Notes: generated from the letters alone by a model not told the origin. A stretch of 64,000 bases of DNA from Aquamicrobium sp. LC103 (GCF_001014615.2 NZ_LBCQ02000001.1:1-64000), one strand, 5' to 3'. Counted from the stretch's first letter, positions 38,193-47,388 are shown. Program-made: numbers and translations.

Positions 38193-39110
38193 TCAGCTTC
38201 GACCTTTGAGCCAGATCGGATTTGACCAAGCTTTTCGACCCGATTCGTCGACAACCGTGACTATAAAATAATCGGCATCACCAAGAGCCCGACGATCTAA
38301 TTTGGCTTCAGTTTGACCATAGCCAATTGAACGGCTCGCGAATTTTCCCTGCCAGGAAGCAATAATATTCCAGGCTGGCGAACAGCTTACGACAATTGAA
38401 TCCAGCCCAACATCGATGTGATGGATCTCTGGACCTTGGCTCGAGTAATAATGTCCGGCCTTGAGGGCCGCCAGAAGCGCGTCTGGGCAAAGCGTCCTGG
38501 CTTTCACCTGGACCCAGCCGCCGAATGCATCGGGTGTCCTGAAATGGGCGTCATCAGCGGCGAACGCGGTCAGCTTTCGTCCGCGCGCCAGAAGAATATC
38601 CATCAAACTCCAGCTATCGCCCTTGCCGAAGCCGACTTCGCTGGTGTGATTATACACCTCCACGGCGTGCGCAACGTCGATCGTGTCGGCGTCTTCCACC
38701 GTTAACGCATACCATGCCGGATGAGCCAATCCGATGAAGGCGCCAGTCGCGGCCGCGCGACGTGCCAATTCGGGACCAGTCTCGTTCTTATCCGGAGGAG
38801 CGAAATCGAGCGGCAAGCCAACAGCGAGCAGATGCCAGACCTCCCAGAACTTTGTCTGCGGCGCATGCAGTTCGGCACCGATAAGTGTTGTGAAGTCGGG
38901 AGTTCTAACGTCGCGCGTATCGGTAATCGGCCAGCCATGACGTTCCCAAAAATGATCGCTGGCGACCACGAAGTGGTAGCCCTCGCTGCGATAGGCGTCC
39001 GCCAACTCTGCCGGCGACAAAGTCCCGTCGGACATTGTGGTGTGCGTATGAAGGTTCCCGCGATAGAAACGGCCTGGAAGGTCAAACACAGTGGAAATCG
39101 AATTCGACAT
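38193..39110 (-). CDS. PHP-domain metal-dependent phosphoesterase-like protein
   Basis: A 305-residue PHP protein. Metal ligands are visible as the HTHTTMSDG motif near residue 22, DHFWERH, the glutamate in LIGAELHAPQ, AHPAWY and AADDAHF. PHP proteins hydrolyse phosphoesters, such as nucleotides or histidinol phosphate. The substrate is unknown, and the C-terminal 70 residues form an extra beta-rich domain. It lies 18 bp after the last permease gene and before kbl on the same strand, so it joins the importer and the threonine genes in one series. Confidence 0.85.
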   Translation of the reverse strand: MSNSISTVFDLPGRFYRGNLHTHTTMSDGTLSPAELADAYRSEGYHFVVASDHFWERHGWPITDTRDVRTPDFTTLIGAELHAPQTKFWEVWHLLAVGLPLDFAPPDKNETGPELARRAAATGAFIGLAHPAWYALTVEDADTIDVAHAVEVYNHTSEVGFGKGDSWSLMDILLARGRKLTAFAADDAHFRTPDAFGGWVQVKARTLCPDALLAALKAGHYYSSQGPEIHHIDVGLDSIVVSCSPAWNIIASWQGKFASRSIGYGQTEAKLDRRALGDADYFIVTVVDESGRKAWSNPIWLKGRS

Positions 39111-39128
39111 CGAGACGGACTTCGCTTT

Positions 39129-39989
39129 TTAGTTCAGGGTAACGTTAAGCTTGTCGCCGAGTTTATCGCCAAGCATCGAAACGGACAGGCAAGTGAGGAA
39201 GATCGTCAACCCGGGCGCTAGTGCTAGCCACGGTGCCTGGGTCAGCAGATCACGACCGCTTCCGATCATCAGTCCCAGACTGGTCGATGGCGGCTGCACG
39301 CCCAACCCGACAAAACTCAGACCGCTTTCCAGAAGGATCACCGCTGGAAAGCTAAGGGTGATTTGCACGATCAGGATACCGGCCACATTGGGCAGCACAT
39401 GGCGGATGTAGATGCGCCACGGACTCGCGCCCATGATACGCATCGCTGTCACGTAGTCGCTGGAGTTGGCAGAAAGAACTGCTGCACGGATCAAGCGCGC
39501 ATAGGTTTCCCAACTATGGATTCCGACAATGACCATGAATACTATGAATGAATTTCCAAAGATCGCGAGCGCTGCGAGAGCCAAGATGATGAATGGCAAG
39601 GCAGCCTGCATGTCGATCAGCATGATAATTGCGCGATCCATGATGCCCCCGAAATGTGCGGCTACGAAGCCCAGGCTCGTGCCGACTGCCGCCCCAATGA
39701 TCGTTCCTACAAATGCGATGGCGAGGCTGGTCTGAATGGAAAAAAGAAGTCGGGAGAACACATCTCGACCAAGTTGGTCGGTGCCAAGCAGATGGGCTGA
39801 TGGCCCTCCTAGGAAACTCGGGGGCTTTAGCCTTTGAAGCAGATCCTGATCGTTATAGCCGAACGGCGCGATGAACATGGCCAGGATCGCGGCGCTTGTC
39901 ACGAGAGCGAGATATCCCGTGCACAACCAAAATGTGGCTGAACGGCTCCGATAGTCAGGCTTTATTCCGGTGGCTGCCTCAATCCTCAT
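39129..39989 (-). CDS. Peptide-type ABC transporter permease (DppC/OppC)
   Basis: A 286-residue inner-membrane permease of the dipeptide/oligopeptide/nickel family with about six membrane spans. The family blocks LGTDQLGRDVFSRLLFSIQTSLAIA and RIMGASPWRIYIRHVLPN (the EAA loop that contacts the ATPase) are present. ATG 39989 overlaps the stop of the other permease (ATGA), showing coupling. Ligand specificity rests with the binding protein at 42967. Confidence 0.92.
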   Translation of the reverse strand: MRIEAATGIKPDYRSRSATFWLCTGYLALVTSAAILAMFIAPFGYNDQDLLQRLKPPSFLGGPSAHLLGTDQLGRDVFSRLLFSIQTSLAIAFVGTIIGAAVGTSLGFVAAHFGGIMDRAIIMLIDMQAALPFIILALAALAIFGNSFIVFMVIVGIHSWETYARLIRAAVLSANSSDYVTAMRIMGASPWRIYIRHVLPNVAGILIVQITLSFPAVILLESGLSFVGLGVQPPSTSLGLMIGSGRDLLTQAPWLALAPGLTIFLTCLSVSMLGDKLGDKLNVTLN

Positions 39990-40921
39990 TTCTGTCTCCC
40001 GGAGACAACGGAGATGCGGGGGTCGATCCATGTATAAAGCAGGTCGACCACAAGATTTATGCTCACCATGATCGTAGCTACGAACAGCACAATTACTTGG
40101 ACGATCGCCAATTCACGGTTTGCCACGGCTGAAACGGTCAGCCGTCCAATTCCTGGCCACGCAAAAACGGTTTCTGTGATAACTGCACCCCCAATGAGCG
40201 TGCCGAAATTCAAGCCGAGGATGGTAATGATCGGTATCGCCGCATTTGGTAGAGCATGTCGGAACACCCCGTAGTAGTAAGGCAATCCCTTCGCTCGAAC
40301 CGTCACCATATAGGGTTGGCCGAGCGTCTCCAGAACCGAGGCACGAGTAATGCGCGCCAATGGTGTTGAGGCCCAGAGACCGAGGGTCAGTGCGGGCATG
40401 ATCAGGTGCCATATCGTCCCGCTGCCGGAACTGGGCAGCCACCCGAGCTTCACCGTAAACAGAAGGATCAGAAGAATTCCGAAGAAGAAATTTGGAACGG
40501 CATAGCCGAACACGGCGAAAGCAATTACCGCGCGATCTATTGCCGAGTTGCGGTTCAAAGCCGCTACTATGCCTCCGCCAATGCCGCAGATGACTCCGAT
40601 CGCTATAGCAGCCAGTGCCAGCATCGCCGTCGCGGGCACGCGTTCCAACACGACCTGAAGCGCACTGCGACCATCCGAGAACGCCAAGCCGAAATCGCCA
40701 TGAAAAATGCCGACGACGTACTTCACATATTGAACTGCAAGGGGTTGATCTAGCCCCCAGCGCTCACGGTAGAGTTCGACCACTTCCTGGGGCGTCGTGT
40801 CGGGTAGCAGAACTTGAATTGGGTCTCCACTCAGTCTGAGAGCAAAGAACGTCAAAGTGACGATCAGCAAAAGGGTAAGCAATCCGCCCAGAAGGCGGCT
40901 CAGGACATATCGCAGGTTCAT
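39986..40921 (-). CDS. Peptide-type ABC transporter permease (DppB/OppB)
   Basis: A 311-residue permease starting MNLRYVLSRLLGGLLTLLLIVTLTFF, the standard DppB N-terminus. It has six membrane segments, the large periplasmic loop before RSALQVVLERVPATAMLALAA, and the EAA loop VRAKGLPYYYGVFRHALPNA. It pairs with the DppC-like permease in the membrane. The ATG overlaps the stop of the OppF ATPase gene, so this operon is translated as a coupled unit. Confidence 0.93.
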   Translation of the reverse strand: MNLRYVLSRLLGGLLTLLLIVTLTFFALRLSGDPIQVLLPDTTPQEVVELYRERWGLDQPLAVQYVKYVVGIFHGDFGLAFSDGRSALQVVLERVPATAMLALAAIAIGVICGIGGGIVAALNRNSAIDRAVIAFAVFGYAVPNFFFGILLILLFTVKLGWLPSSGSGTIWHLIMPALTLGLWASTPLARITRASVLETLGQPYMVTVRAKGLPYYYGVFRHALPNAAIPIITILGLNFGTLIGGAVITETVFAWPGIGRLTVSAVANRELAIVQVIVLFVATIMVSINLVVDLLYTWIDPRISVVSGRQK

Positions 40922-41922
40922 AGCGCTGCCCGTTCCAGAGATGGTGCAAAAGGATCGATGTGACACCCGATCTGGTGTGTAGCGTCGATGCTCGAAAGTA
41001 GCGGGGCCGCACCTGCGCAAACCTCTTCCATATAGGTGCAGCGATCGGCGAACGGACATCTTTCGGCAGACAACTTTCGGTCGATCACAGGGGGCAGAGG
41101 AGCGAACGGGACATCCGGATCGGGGTGTGGAATCGCTTCGATCAAGGTCCGGGTGAACGGATGACGTGGCTCGCGGAAGAGTTCATCCGCCGGCGCCAAC
41201 TCCACGATTCGGCCGCCGAGCATAACGGCAACCCTGTCACACAATTGGCGAACCACCGCGAGATCATGCGAGATGAACAAATAGCTCAGCCCCATGGATC
41301 GCTTGAGATGTTTCAACAGGTTGATGACCTGCGCCTTGACCGAGACATCCAGGGCGGAAACGGCCTCATCCAGGACGATCAGCTCGGGACTGGTAACGAT
41401 GGCCCTCGCAATCGCGGCGCGCTGCTGCTGCCCTCCGCTGAGTTGATGGGGATACCGCATGACCATTTCGTCGGCCAAGCCGACTTTCAGCAGTGCTTCC
41501 CTGGCGAGGTTCTCGCGGCCCGCAGGGTCTCCGATCCCATGGACGATCAGCCCCTCTTTTACCTGCGTCAGGATACGCATCCGCGGATTGAGTGCACTCG
41601 CGGGGTTCTGGAACACAATCTGTATTCGCCGCCTCGACGCCCGTCGCGCACTGCTCTTCAGATGCGTTATGTCCTGCCCATCGAAAAAGATTCGCCCCCG
41701 TGATGGCTCGCGTACTCCGGTGACCAAGCTGGCCAAGGTCGACTTACCGCATCCACTTTCGCCGACGATCCCGAGGATTTCGCCTCGTTGAAGCGTCAGG
41801 CTTTCTTGGTGGACGGCGCGCAAGATCGATGATTTGCCTGACCAGATTCCAGCTGACAGAACGAAATCCCTGCCCACATTCTCAAGCTGAAGCAAAGGAA
41901 AGTTCATCTTCACCACGGTCAT
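40918..41922 (-). CDS. Peptide-type ABC transporter ATPase (OppF/DppF)
   Basis: A 334-residue ATPase with Walker A GESGCGKST, signature LSGGQQQR, Walker B ELIVLDEAVSALD and H-loop LFISHDLAVV. The C-terminal oligopeptide-transport extension has the Cys-containing CPFADRCTYMEEVC motif typical of OppF/DppF, some of which carry an iron-sulfur cluster. It energises the two permeases downstream. Start and stop overlap the neighbours by ATGA. Confidence 0.94.
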   Translation of the reverse strand: MTVVKMNFPLLQLENVGRDFVLSAGIWSGKSSILRAVHQESLTLQRGEILGIVGESGCGKSTLASLVTGVREPSRGRIFFDGQDITHLKSSARRASRRRIQIVFQNPASALNPRMRILTQVKEGLIVHGIGDPAGRENLAREALLKVGLADEMVMRYPHQLSGGQQQRAAIARAIVTSPELIVLDEAVSALDVSVKAQVINLLKHLKRSMGLSYLFISHDLAVVRQLCDRVAVMLGGRIVELAPADELFREPRHPFTRTLIEAIPHPDPDVPFAPLPPVIDRKLSAERCPFADRCTYMEEVCAGAAPLLSSIDATHQIGCHIDPFAPSLERAAL

Positions 41923-42914
41923 TGCAAAGGCACTGGATTAAAACACGCATTCAATCTCCTTCCATCGGTCAATGTCAGCGGGGGCAACGTGGCTTCACAC
42001 TCGTCGCGGCGGCGCGGGCATCGCGGAGCAAAGGCGCACCCCCGGATTAGCTCGATGGCGCTTGGAACGACCCCTTCGATCGTTGGCATCCATTCGTCGG
42101 TAAAGTCGATTCTGGGTATCGCGCGAAGCAGACCCTGCGTGTAGGGGTGGCGCGGCCTGTGGTAGATGTCCCGAACAGGCCCGCGCTCGACAATTCGGCC
42201 GCTGTACATGACCGCCACCTCGTCCGATATTCTTGAAATGACCCCGAAGTCATGGCTGATCAGTATGATCGCGATACCGAGTTCCTTCCTGAGGGACGTG
42301 AGCAGCTGCAGGATTTCTGCCTGGACGCTCACATCCAAAGCCGTCGTAGGTTCATCTGCGATGAGAAGTTTCGGCCGGGTCGCTATTCCGGCGGCGATCA
42401 CCACACGCTGACGCATGCCGCCCGACAACTCGTGCGGAAAGGACCTCAAACGGGCTCTGCTTGAAGGAATGCGGACCTGATCGAGCAAGCGTACGGCCTC
42501 GTTTTCGGCCGCCGCGCCACTCATCCCCAACTTGCGGACGAGCACCTCCGTGATCTGCATGCCTATTGTCAGAACAGGATTGAGTGCGGTCATCGGATCC
42601 TGAAAGATCATCGCGATCTCCCGCCCGCGAATTTCGTTGAACTGCGTCTCGGTCAAATCCAGTAGGTTCCTGCCGCCAAACATGACCTGACCGAAAACCT
42701 TTGCTGACTTCGGAAGCAGGCCTAGAAGCACCCGACCCGTCATGCTTTTCCCGCAACCGCTCTCTCCAACGAGGCCGAGTGTTGAATGCTGATCGAGAGA
42801 GATGTCGACGCCCCGAACCGCATATGCCCAGCTATTGCCCGCAGGTAGGACAACCTGCAGGCCACGAACGCTCAACATCGGGTCGTGACCATTCTGTCCG
42901 GTTTTGGTTGCCAT
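41919..42914 (-). CDS. Peptide-type ABC transporter ATPase (OppD/DppD)
   Basis: A 331-residue ATPase, the partner of OppF. Walker A is GESGCGKSMT, the signature is LSGGMRQR, Walker B is KLLIADEPTTALD, and the C-terminal extension has CAFAPRCPRRRDECE. ATG 42914 is used because the N-terminal MATKTGQNGHDPMLSVRGLQV leads straight into the ABC fold. It starts 53 bp downstream of the binding-protein gene. Confidence 0.94.
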   Translation of the reverse strand: MATKTGQNGHDPMLSVRGLQVVLPAGNSWAYAVRGVDISLDQHSTLGLVGESGCGKSMTGRVLLGLLPKSAKVFGQVMFGGRNLLDLTETQFNEIRGREIAMIFQDPMTALNPVLTIGMQITEVLVRKLGMSGAAAENEAVRLLDQVRIPSSRARLRSFPHELSGGMRQRVVIAAGIATRPKLLIADEPTTALDVSVQAEILQLLTSLRKELGIAIILISHDFGVISRISDEVAVMYSGRIVERGPVRDIYHRPRHPYTQGLLRAIPRIDFTDEWMPTIEGVVPSAIELIRGCAFAPRCPRRRDECEATLPPLTLTDGRRLNACFNPVPLQ

Positions 42915-42966
42915 TCTTGTGATCCAGTCGTTCCGGCGACGGCAGGGCGTCGGCGGAACCAAGACT

Positions 42967-44541
42967 TTAATTTGCGAAAGATAGGTTGTCGGGTCGGAAG
43001 TCCAGCCAGTATCCCGGATAGGGAGTCCAGTGGATCGCGGATTTCACGCCATAGAACTGCGGCATTAGGTAGATTGCCGTTGCCGGCACCTCGTCCGCCA
43101 GAATGTCGAGAGCTTGTTGATAGAGATCGTACCGCGATTTCGGGTCGGCGCTCGTCTTCAGCTCGTCTATGACTGCGTTGAGATTGTCCGCCGTAACAAA
43201 ACCGTGTCTGGTCTGTGCTGTAGACCCTTTGCCAAACAGTATGTAACCCAATCCTTCAGGGGCTGGCATCAGGAAGTTCGCAGATCCCGTACCGACCGCC
43301 CGCCCGGGGGTGTAGACTTGGGAGAAGCTCTCGACCATTTCCAGTTTGACGTTCAACCCCACATCTTGCCACATCTTTTGAACCACCTGGATCATCTCGT
43401 CGCCAAACGGATAGTATCCGGTGACATTTCTGATCGTGATGATGTCGCCCGTGTACCCAGCCTCCTTAACCAACGCCTTGGCACGCTCGGGATCGTAGCT
43501 GAAGTCCTTGCGATCCGGATTGTAGAGGCTACCGAAAGACGGGATCTGAAAACTGTTCGGGATCGTTGTCTTGCCGGCCCAGAGGCTATCGACAATCAAC
43601 TGGCGATCTATCGCGAGGCTCATCGCCTGTCGCAGGCGCTTGTCGCTGACTACGGACTCATTGCAGACAAACCAGATAAGCTGCAAATTGTCGATTGGAC
43701 CACCGCGGACCGTCAACCCCGGGGCTGCTTCTATGAGCGAAAACTGGTCCGGGGATATCTGTAAGGCGATGTCATATTCGCCGTTGATCAGACCGGCGAC
43801 GCGAGCGGCGAGTTCGGGTACGACGCGATAGGTGATCGAGGAGAAATTCGGCCTTCCGCCCCAGTAGTCGTCATAAGCGTCGAAGAGCAGGGAATCTCCA
43901 TTCTTCCAGTTTACGAACTTCGCAGGCCCAGTCCCAATTGGATGCCTCTTGAACCCGTCAGGGCCGCCTGCGGCGTATGCGCTCTTGCCGATTACGCTGC
44001 CAACAGGGTCGGCCAATCGCAGTTCAAGCACCGGGTCGGCAGCGCGAGACCGTATCCGGACAGTCAACGGGTCGATCACCTCGACAGGCTCGATCTCACC
44101 AAGATAGGTCTTTGCTGAAGGAAACATCGCCTTCTCCCCGAAGAGCCTTTCTTGGGAGAAGGTGAACGCGACATCCTCGGCAGTGAATGGATCGCCATTG
44201 TGGAATCTGACCCCCTCACGCAACGTCAGTTCGACCGTGCGTTCGTCGATGCGCCGCCATTGCGTCGCTAGGCCCGGAACGAGAACGACGCCGCCCTCGG
44301 GATTGGCCTTTTCAGTGAGATAATCACGCCGAATGAGCGTATCAAAGACGGAATAGGTCACCCGCATGTCGAGTGCGAGTGGGTTGTCCGCAGGCTCGAG
44401 TTTTGCAGGTTGGTCATTTACGGCAACCACGAGCGTCGGTCGTTCCGCCCCCTGCGCATTCACCTGCGGGATCCCAGGCAGGACTGCCGTCGCGCTGAAC
44501 AAAGCCGCCAATTGAGTCACGCGTCTTCTGGTAAAGTTCAT
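42967..44541 (-). CDS. ABC transporter substrate-binding protein, family 5
   Basis: A 524-residue SBP_bac_5 receptor for peptides or similar solutes. The N-terminus MNFTRRRVTQLAALFSATAVL contains a twin-arginine-like motif, followed by a signal sequence ending at about VNAQG. The mature part has typical motifs: WRRIDERTVELTLREGVRFHNGD, ALSLDRQL-like MSLAIDRQLIVDSL, and a late YPGYWLDF. It is the first gene of the importer operon and is divergent from the LysR gene across about 490 bp of AT-rich regulatory DNA. Confidence 0.93.
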   Translation of the reverse strand: MNFTRRRVTQLAALFSATAVLPGIPQVNAQGAERPTLVVAVNDQPAKLEPADNPLALDMRVTYSVFDTLIRRDYLTEKANPEGGVVLVPGLATQWRRIDERTVELTLREGVRFHNGDPFTAEDVAFTFSQERLFGEKAMFPSAKTYLGEIEPVEVIDPLTVRIRSRAADPVLELRLADPVGSVIGKSAYAAGGPDGFKRHPIGTGPAKFVNWKNGDSLLFDAYDDYWGGRPNFSSITYRVVPELAARVAGLINGEYDIALQISPDQFSLIEAAPGLTVRGGPIDNLQLIWFVCNESVVSDKRLRQAMSLAIDRQLIVDSLWAGKTTIPNSFQIPSFGSLYNPDRKDFSYDPERAKALVKEAGYTGDIITIRNVTGYYPFGDEMIQVVQKMWQDVGLNVKLEMVESFSQVYTPGRAVGTGSANFLMPAPEGLGYILFGKGSTAQTRHGFVTADNLNAVIDELKTSADPKSRYDLYQQALDILADEVPATAIYLMPQFYGVKSAIHWTPYPGYWLDFRPDNLSFAN

Positions 44542-44824
44542 AAAAGCTCTCCGCTCGCGATCTGGGTGAATGGTCGGAGGCGCATTCAGCGACGATTGGG
44601 CTACCGACGGAAACTCACTCACCAAAACGTTGTTACAATTGTTTCTTCCAAGCACCGCTCACAATCCTCAGATTCCCGCCAACCAAGGCTCGGAAATCGG
44701 AGATTATTCCGTGCGTCACTTTGGCAAATGTCGAAAGAAACAATGCCAAACAAAAACTCCTTATATCTGACGACATCTACCACAGATACGGTACACTCTT
44801 CATGTGAAAGAAAGATGACACCCT

Positions 44825-44962
44825 CTTAGATTATATTGCTTTTGTTTTATGTGCGCTTAGATTATTACTATGGATATACATCCATCACAATAATAGTTCG
44901 CACATAGTGCCGGGTAATTATATACGGCACTATCGAAATGCAGCATTTGGAGATTGCTGCAT
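44825..44962. promoter_or_regulatory. AT-rich divergent promoter region with repeats
   Basis: The 44542-45032 gap contains no gene and is the most AT-rich part of the window. Structures seen: the direct repeat CTTAGATTAT at 44825-44834 and 44856-44865 (31 bp apart, about three helical turns); the perfect 9-bp inverted repeat ATAGTGCCG/CGGCACTAT at 44904-44933; and ATGCAGCA/TGCTGCAT at 44938-44962. They probably serve the divergent promoters of the binding-protein operon and the LysR gene. Which factor binds is unknown. Confidence 0.5.
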
Positions 44963-44994
44963 CCACTGGTGATTGACAATGGAACTCTCGTCGG

Positions 44995-45023
44995 CATATG
45001 CATTCCGAAACGGAATGCATATG
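44995..45023. promoter_or_regulatory. LysR-type operator, 29-bp palindrome before the GcvA-like gene
   Basis: CATATGCATTCCG and CGGAATGCATATG are perfect 13-bp arms around AAA. The inner core GCATTCC-N5-GGAATGC fits the LysR T-N11-A rule (T at 45003, A at 45015). It lies 10 bp before the chosen start of the LysR gene, as expected for autoregulation. The same core recurs at 47222-47240. Confidence 0.7.
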
Positions 45024-45032
45024 GGCCTGCGT

Positions 45033-45986
45033 ATGAGACAACTTCCCCCGTTGAGCGCACTGGTCGCGTTTGAAGTGGCCGCCAGGCACCTCAGCTTTAC
45101 GAAGGCCGCGTCAGATCTCAACATGACGCAAGGCGCCATCAGCAAGCAGATAATCAATCTCGAATATACGCTGGGGGTGAAGCTCTTTCACCGCAAGACG
45201 CGCTCCTTGGAACTGACCGAGGTCGGCGAAGCATTCTGGCCTCAAGTTCGAGAAGCGGTCGAACTCCTAGAAAAGGCGGTAACAAGCCTTAAGCCGGATC
45301 CCGACACTGCATTGCTCGAGGTGCGCGTGCCTCCGACGCTTGCCATGCGCTGGGTCATTCCGCGTCTACAGGCATTCAGGCACCTTCATCCAAAGATCGA
45401 CGTTCGCCTCCGGACGTCGTTGGGCGCCACCCTGGCAGAATTCAATCTCAATAGAGATCAAATCGACATCGCAATCGTCAGACTGAGAAAAGACGGTAGG
45501 GAAGAGGTGCCTCTCGCCGACTTTCTGATGGACGACGACCACGTGGTGGCCTGCAATGCCAACCTCGCAGAGACAATCCAAACGCCGACAGATCTGTCGG
45601 GTCAGACGCTGCTCCACGCCATTACGCGCAGACACGCTTGGAAGGGTTGGCTTGAGGCTGTCGGTGAACGCTCCGTCGACCCCGACCAAGGGCTTCATTT
45701 CGATCACTATCATTTTGCCCTGCAAGCAGCAGCAGACGGTGTTGGGATCGTTGTCGCCCCTTATCCTTTGGTGCAGGCATATATTGCGTCAGGCCAGCTC
45801 GTCGTCCCTTTTGATATAGCCGTTGCCTCCGGCAGCGCGTACTATCTCGTCTACGACAAAAGAAAGGCTAAGGATCGAAATGTCCGCGCCTTTCGCAACT
45901 GGATTGTCGACGCCGCACAATCCATGAAAATACCACATCGCCTAGTGGTGAAGACGGATGAAGGCTCCCTAGAGAGTTTCAAGTAA
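45033..45986 (+). CDS. LysR-family regulator, GcvA-like
   Basis: A 317-residue LTTR. The start MRQLPPLSALVAFEVAARHLSFTKAA is the classic GcvA/AmpR-type N-terminus, with the helix-turn-helix at about 20-45 (DLNMTQGAISKQI). The effector domain includes PTLAMRWVIPRLQAFRHLHP. GcvA-type regulators often control glycine cleavage or amino-acid genes, which fits a locus with kbl, tdh and a glycine riboswitch. ATG 45033 is preferred because it yields the canonical start and leaves the palindrome upstream. The 3' end overlaps the convergent M20 gene by 18 bp. Confidence 0.92.
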   Translation: MRQLPPLSALVAFEVAARHLSFTKAASDLNMTQGAISKQIINLEYTLGVKLFHRKTRSLELTEVGEAFWPQVREAVELLEKAVTSLKPDPDTALLEVRVPPTLAMRWVIPRLQAFRHLHPKIDVRLRTSLGATLAEFNLNRDQIDIAIVRLRKDGREEVPLADFLMDDDHVVACNANLAETIQTPTDLSGQTLLHAITRRHAWKGWLEAVGERSVDPDQGLHFDHYHFALQAAADGVGIVVAPYPLVQAYIASGQLVVPFDIAVASGSAYYLVYDKRKAKDRNVRAFRNWIVDAAQSMKIPHRLVVKTDEGSLESFK

Positions 45987-47105
45987 GCGCTCAAGCAGCA
46001 TCCCCCGCGGCTTTAGCGATGAAATCAGTCCATACTCCTGAGCGGTGTGACCACCACCACCCACAATCCCTAAGCCATCCAACGTCGGAATGCCAAGTGC
46101 AGCCGTGAAATTGGCGTCACTCGCTCCTCCGGCGATCGGCGCTTGCCGGAGCTCGAAGCCAATTTCGGCCGCCAGCGCATGTGCATGACCAAAGAGGGTA
46201 TCAATCGCCTCAGTCCGGGCATATCCAGGACGATTAATCCCCCCAGCTACCGAAATGGATATGCCGGCGTGTTCAGAACGCAACGCCTTTAGCTGTGCCG
46301 CGATTGCTGCACCCTTGGCTGCATCCGCAAAGCGGAGATCAATTGAAAACTCTGCATTTGCCGGAATGACGTTTTCCGCTGACCCTCCGCCAATTGTCCC
46401 AATCGTCAATTTGACTCCTTGGCTATGGTCACTCATTGCATCGATTGCGACGATCTGCCGTGCGGCCTCACTAATTGCACTCTGTCCGCAGTCTTCCCAA
46501 CGCCCCGCATGAGCGGCTGTACCGGTTATGCCCACCTTGAATCGTCCGACACCGCAGCGTGCTGTGACGATGGAGCCATCAGGCCGTGCGGCCTCAGTGA
46601 CAAGCGCAAAGGCCGCCTTGGCAGCTTCCTTTTCAATTACCGGCCGACTGGTCGGGCTGCCAATCTCTTCATCGGACGTGAAGACATATGTAATCGGCCT
46701 CCTTGCGGTTTCTCGTCTCACGACTTCCAACATCGCAGTCAGGCCGAGATAGGCACCGCCTTTCATATCGCTGACGCCAGGACCAAACAGTCTGTCGTCG
46801 CGTTGGACGATAGGCATTGAGGTCCGAACAGAGCCAACTTGATGGACGGTATCGAGGTGTGAAAGGAGCAGAATAGGCGCGTTTCGTGTCTCGTCCTCCG
46901 GCCGGCTGCGGAGGATGACGATATCGCCCGCGCCTGAATGACCAGGCAAGCGCTCAATTGAAATCGAGGTTCCACGGACCTTTTCGACGACTAGGTCCAT
47001 CATTCTGTTTACACCGTCGACTGCTGTTGATGGACTTTCACACTGCAACCAACGGCAAAGCTCGTCGACCGAGGCAGTCTGTCCAATCGGCGTTGAATCT
47101 TTCAT
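45969..47105 (-). CDS. M20 family metallopeptidase (carboxypeptidase G2/ArgE-DapE-like)
   Basis: A 378-residue di-zinc amidohydrolase/peptidase. Metal and catalytic residues are seen in LLLSHLDTVH, GPGVSDMKGG, FTSDEEIGS and the late GGGGHTAQEYG. A dimerisation domain with GTAAHAG sits in the middle. No signal peptide is evident, so it should act in the cytoplasm on imported peptides or N-acylated or N-carbamoyl amino acids. ATG 47105 is the likely start; in-frame ATGs at 47186 and 47225 are alternatives. A LysR-type palindrome lies upstream. Confidence 0.9.
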   Translation of the reverse strand: MKDSTPIGQTASVDELCRWLQCESPSTAVDGVNRMMDLVVEKVRGTSISIERLPGHSGAGDIVILRSRPEDETRNAPILLLSHLDTVHQVGSVRTSMPIVQRDDRLFGPGVSDMKGGAYLGLTAMLEVVRRETARRPITYVFTSDEEIGSPTSRPVIEKEAAKAAFALVTEAARPDGSIVTARCGVGRFKVGITGTAAHAGRWEDCGQSAISEAARQIVAIDAMSDHSQGVKLTIGTIGGGSAENVIPANAEFSIDLRFADAAKGAAIAAQLKALRSEHAGISISVAGGINRPGYARTEAIDTLFGHAHALAAEIGFELRQAPIAGGASDANFTAALGIPTLDGLGIVGGGGHTAQEYGLISSLKPRGMLLERLLETL

Positions 47106-47221
47106 GGCACCCTGAAGTGTCGCTACCCGTTGCTCGTATGTGCAACCGCGAGGTTGAAGGCAAGAAACAATTGGCAATGGCTTCATTGCCGTAAGGAATT
47201 TGCCCCGCTCGATTGACGCAT

Positions 47222-47249
47222 GCATTCCACTGCGGAATGCGGTGCATTC
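47222..47249. promoter_or_regulatory. Second copy of the LysR-type operator
   Basis: GCATTCC-ACTGC-GGAATGC (47222-47240) matches the arms and the 5-bp spacing of the site at 45001-45017. A third half-site, GGT-GCATTC, follows directly (to 47249). It sits between the divergent M20 peptidase and dehydrogenase genes, so both may belong to the regulon of the GcvA-like protein. Confidence 0.65.
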
Positions 47250-47388
47250 GCACTGTTCCGTTGTCACGCTAGCGCCTCAAGTAATATTAAGCTGCGACAG
47301 ATTAGCCGCGTTTCCAGTCGCGGATCGGCATGGCTCATCCGAGTCCCAGTCGCGGCACCTTCTACAGTTAACATGCCCAGGATCGATA

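Noticed and set aside
44973-45032. Upstream start for the LysR gene (adds 20 residues containing AFRNGMH)
   Set aside because: The extra residues are the translation of the operator palindrome; the M20 frame shows a similar AFRSGMH from its own copy. The family N-terminus begins at 45033.
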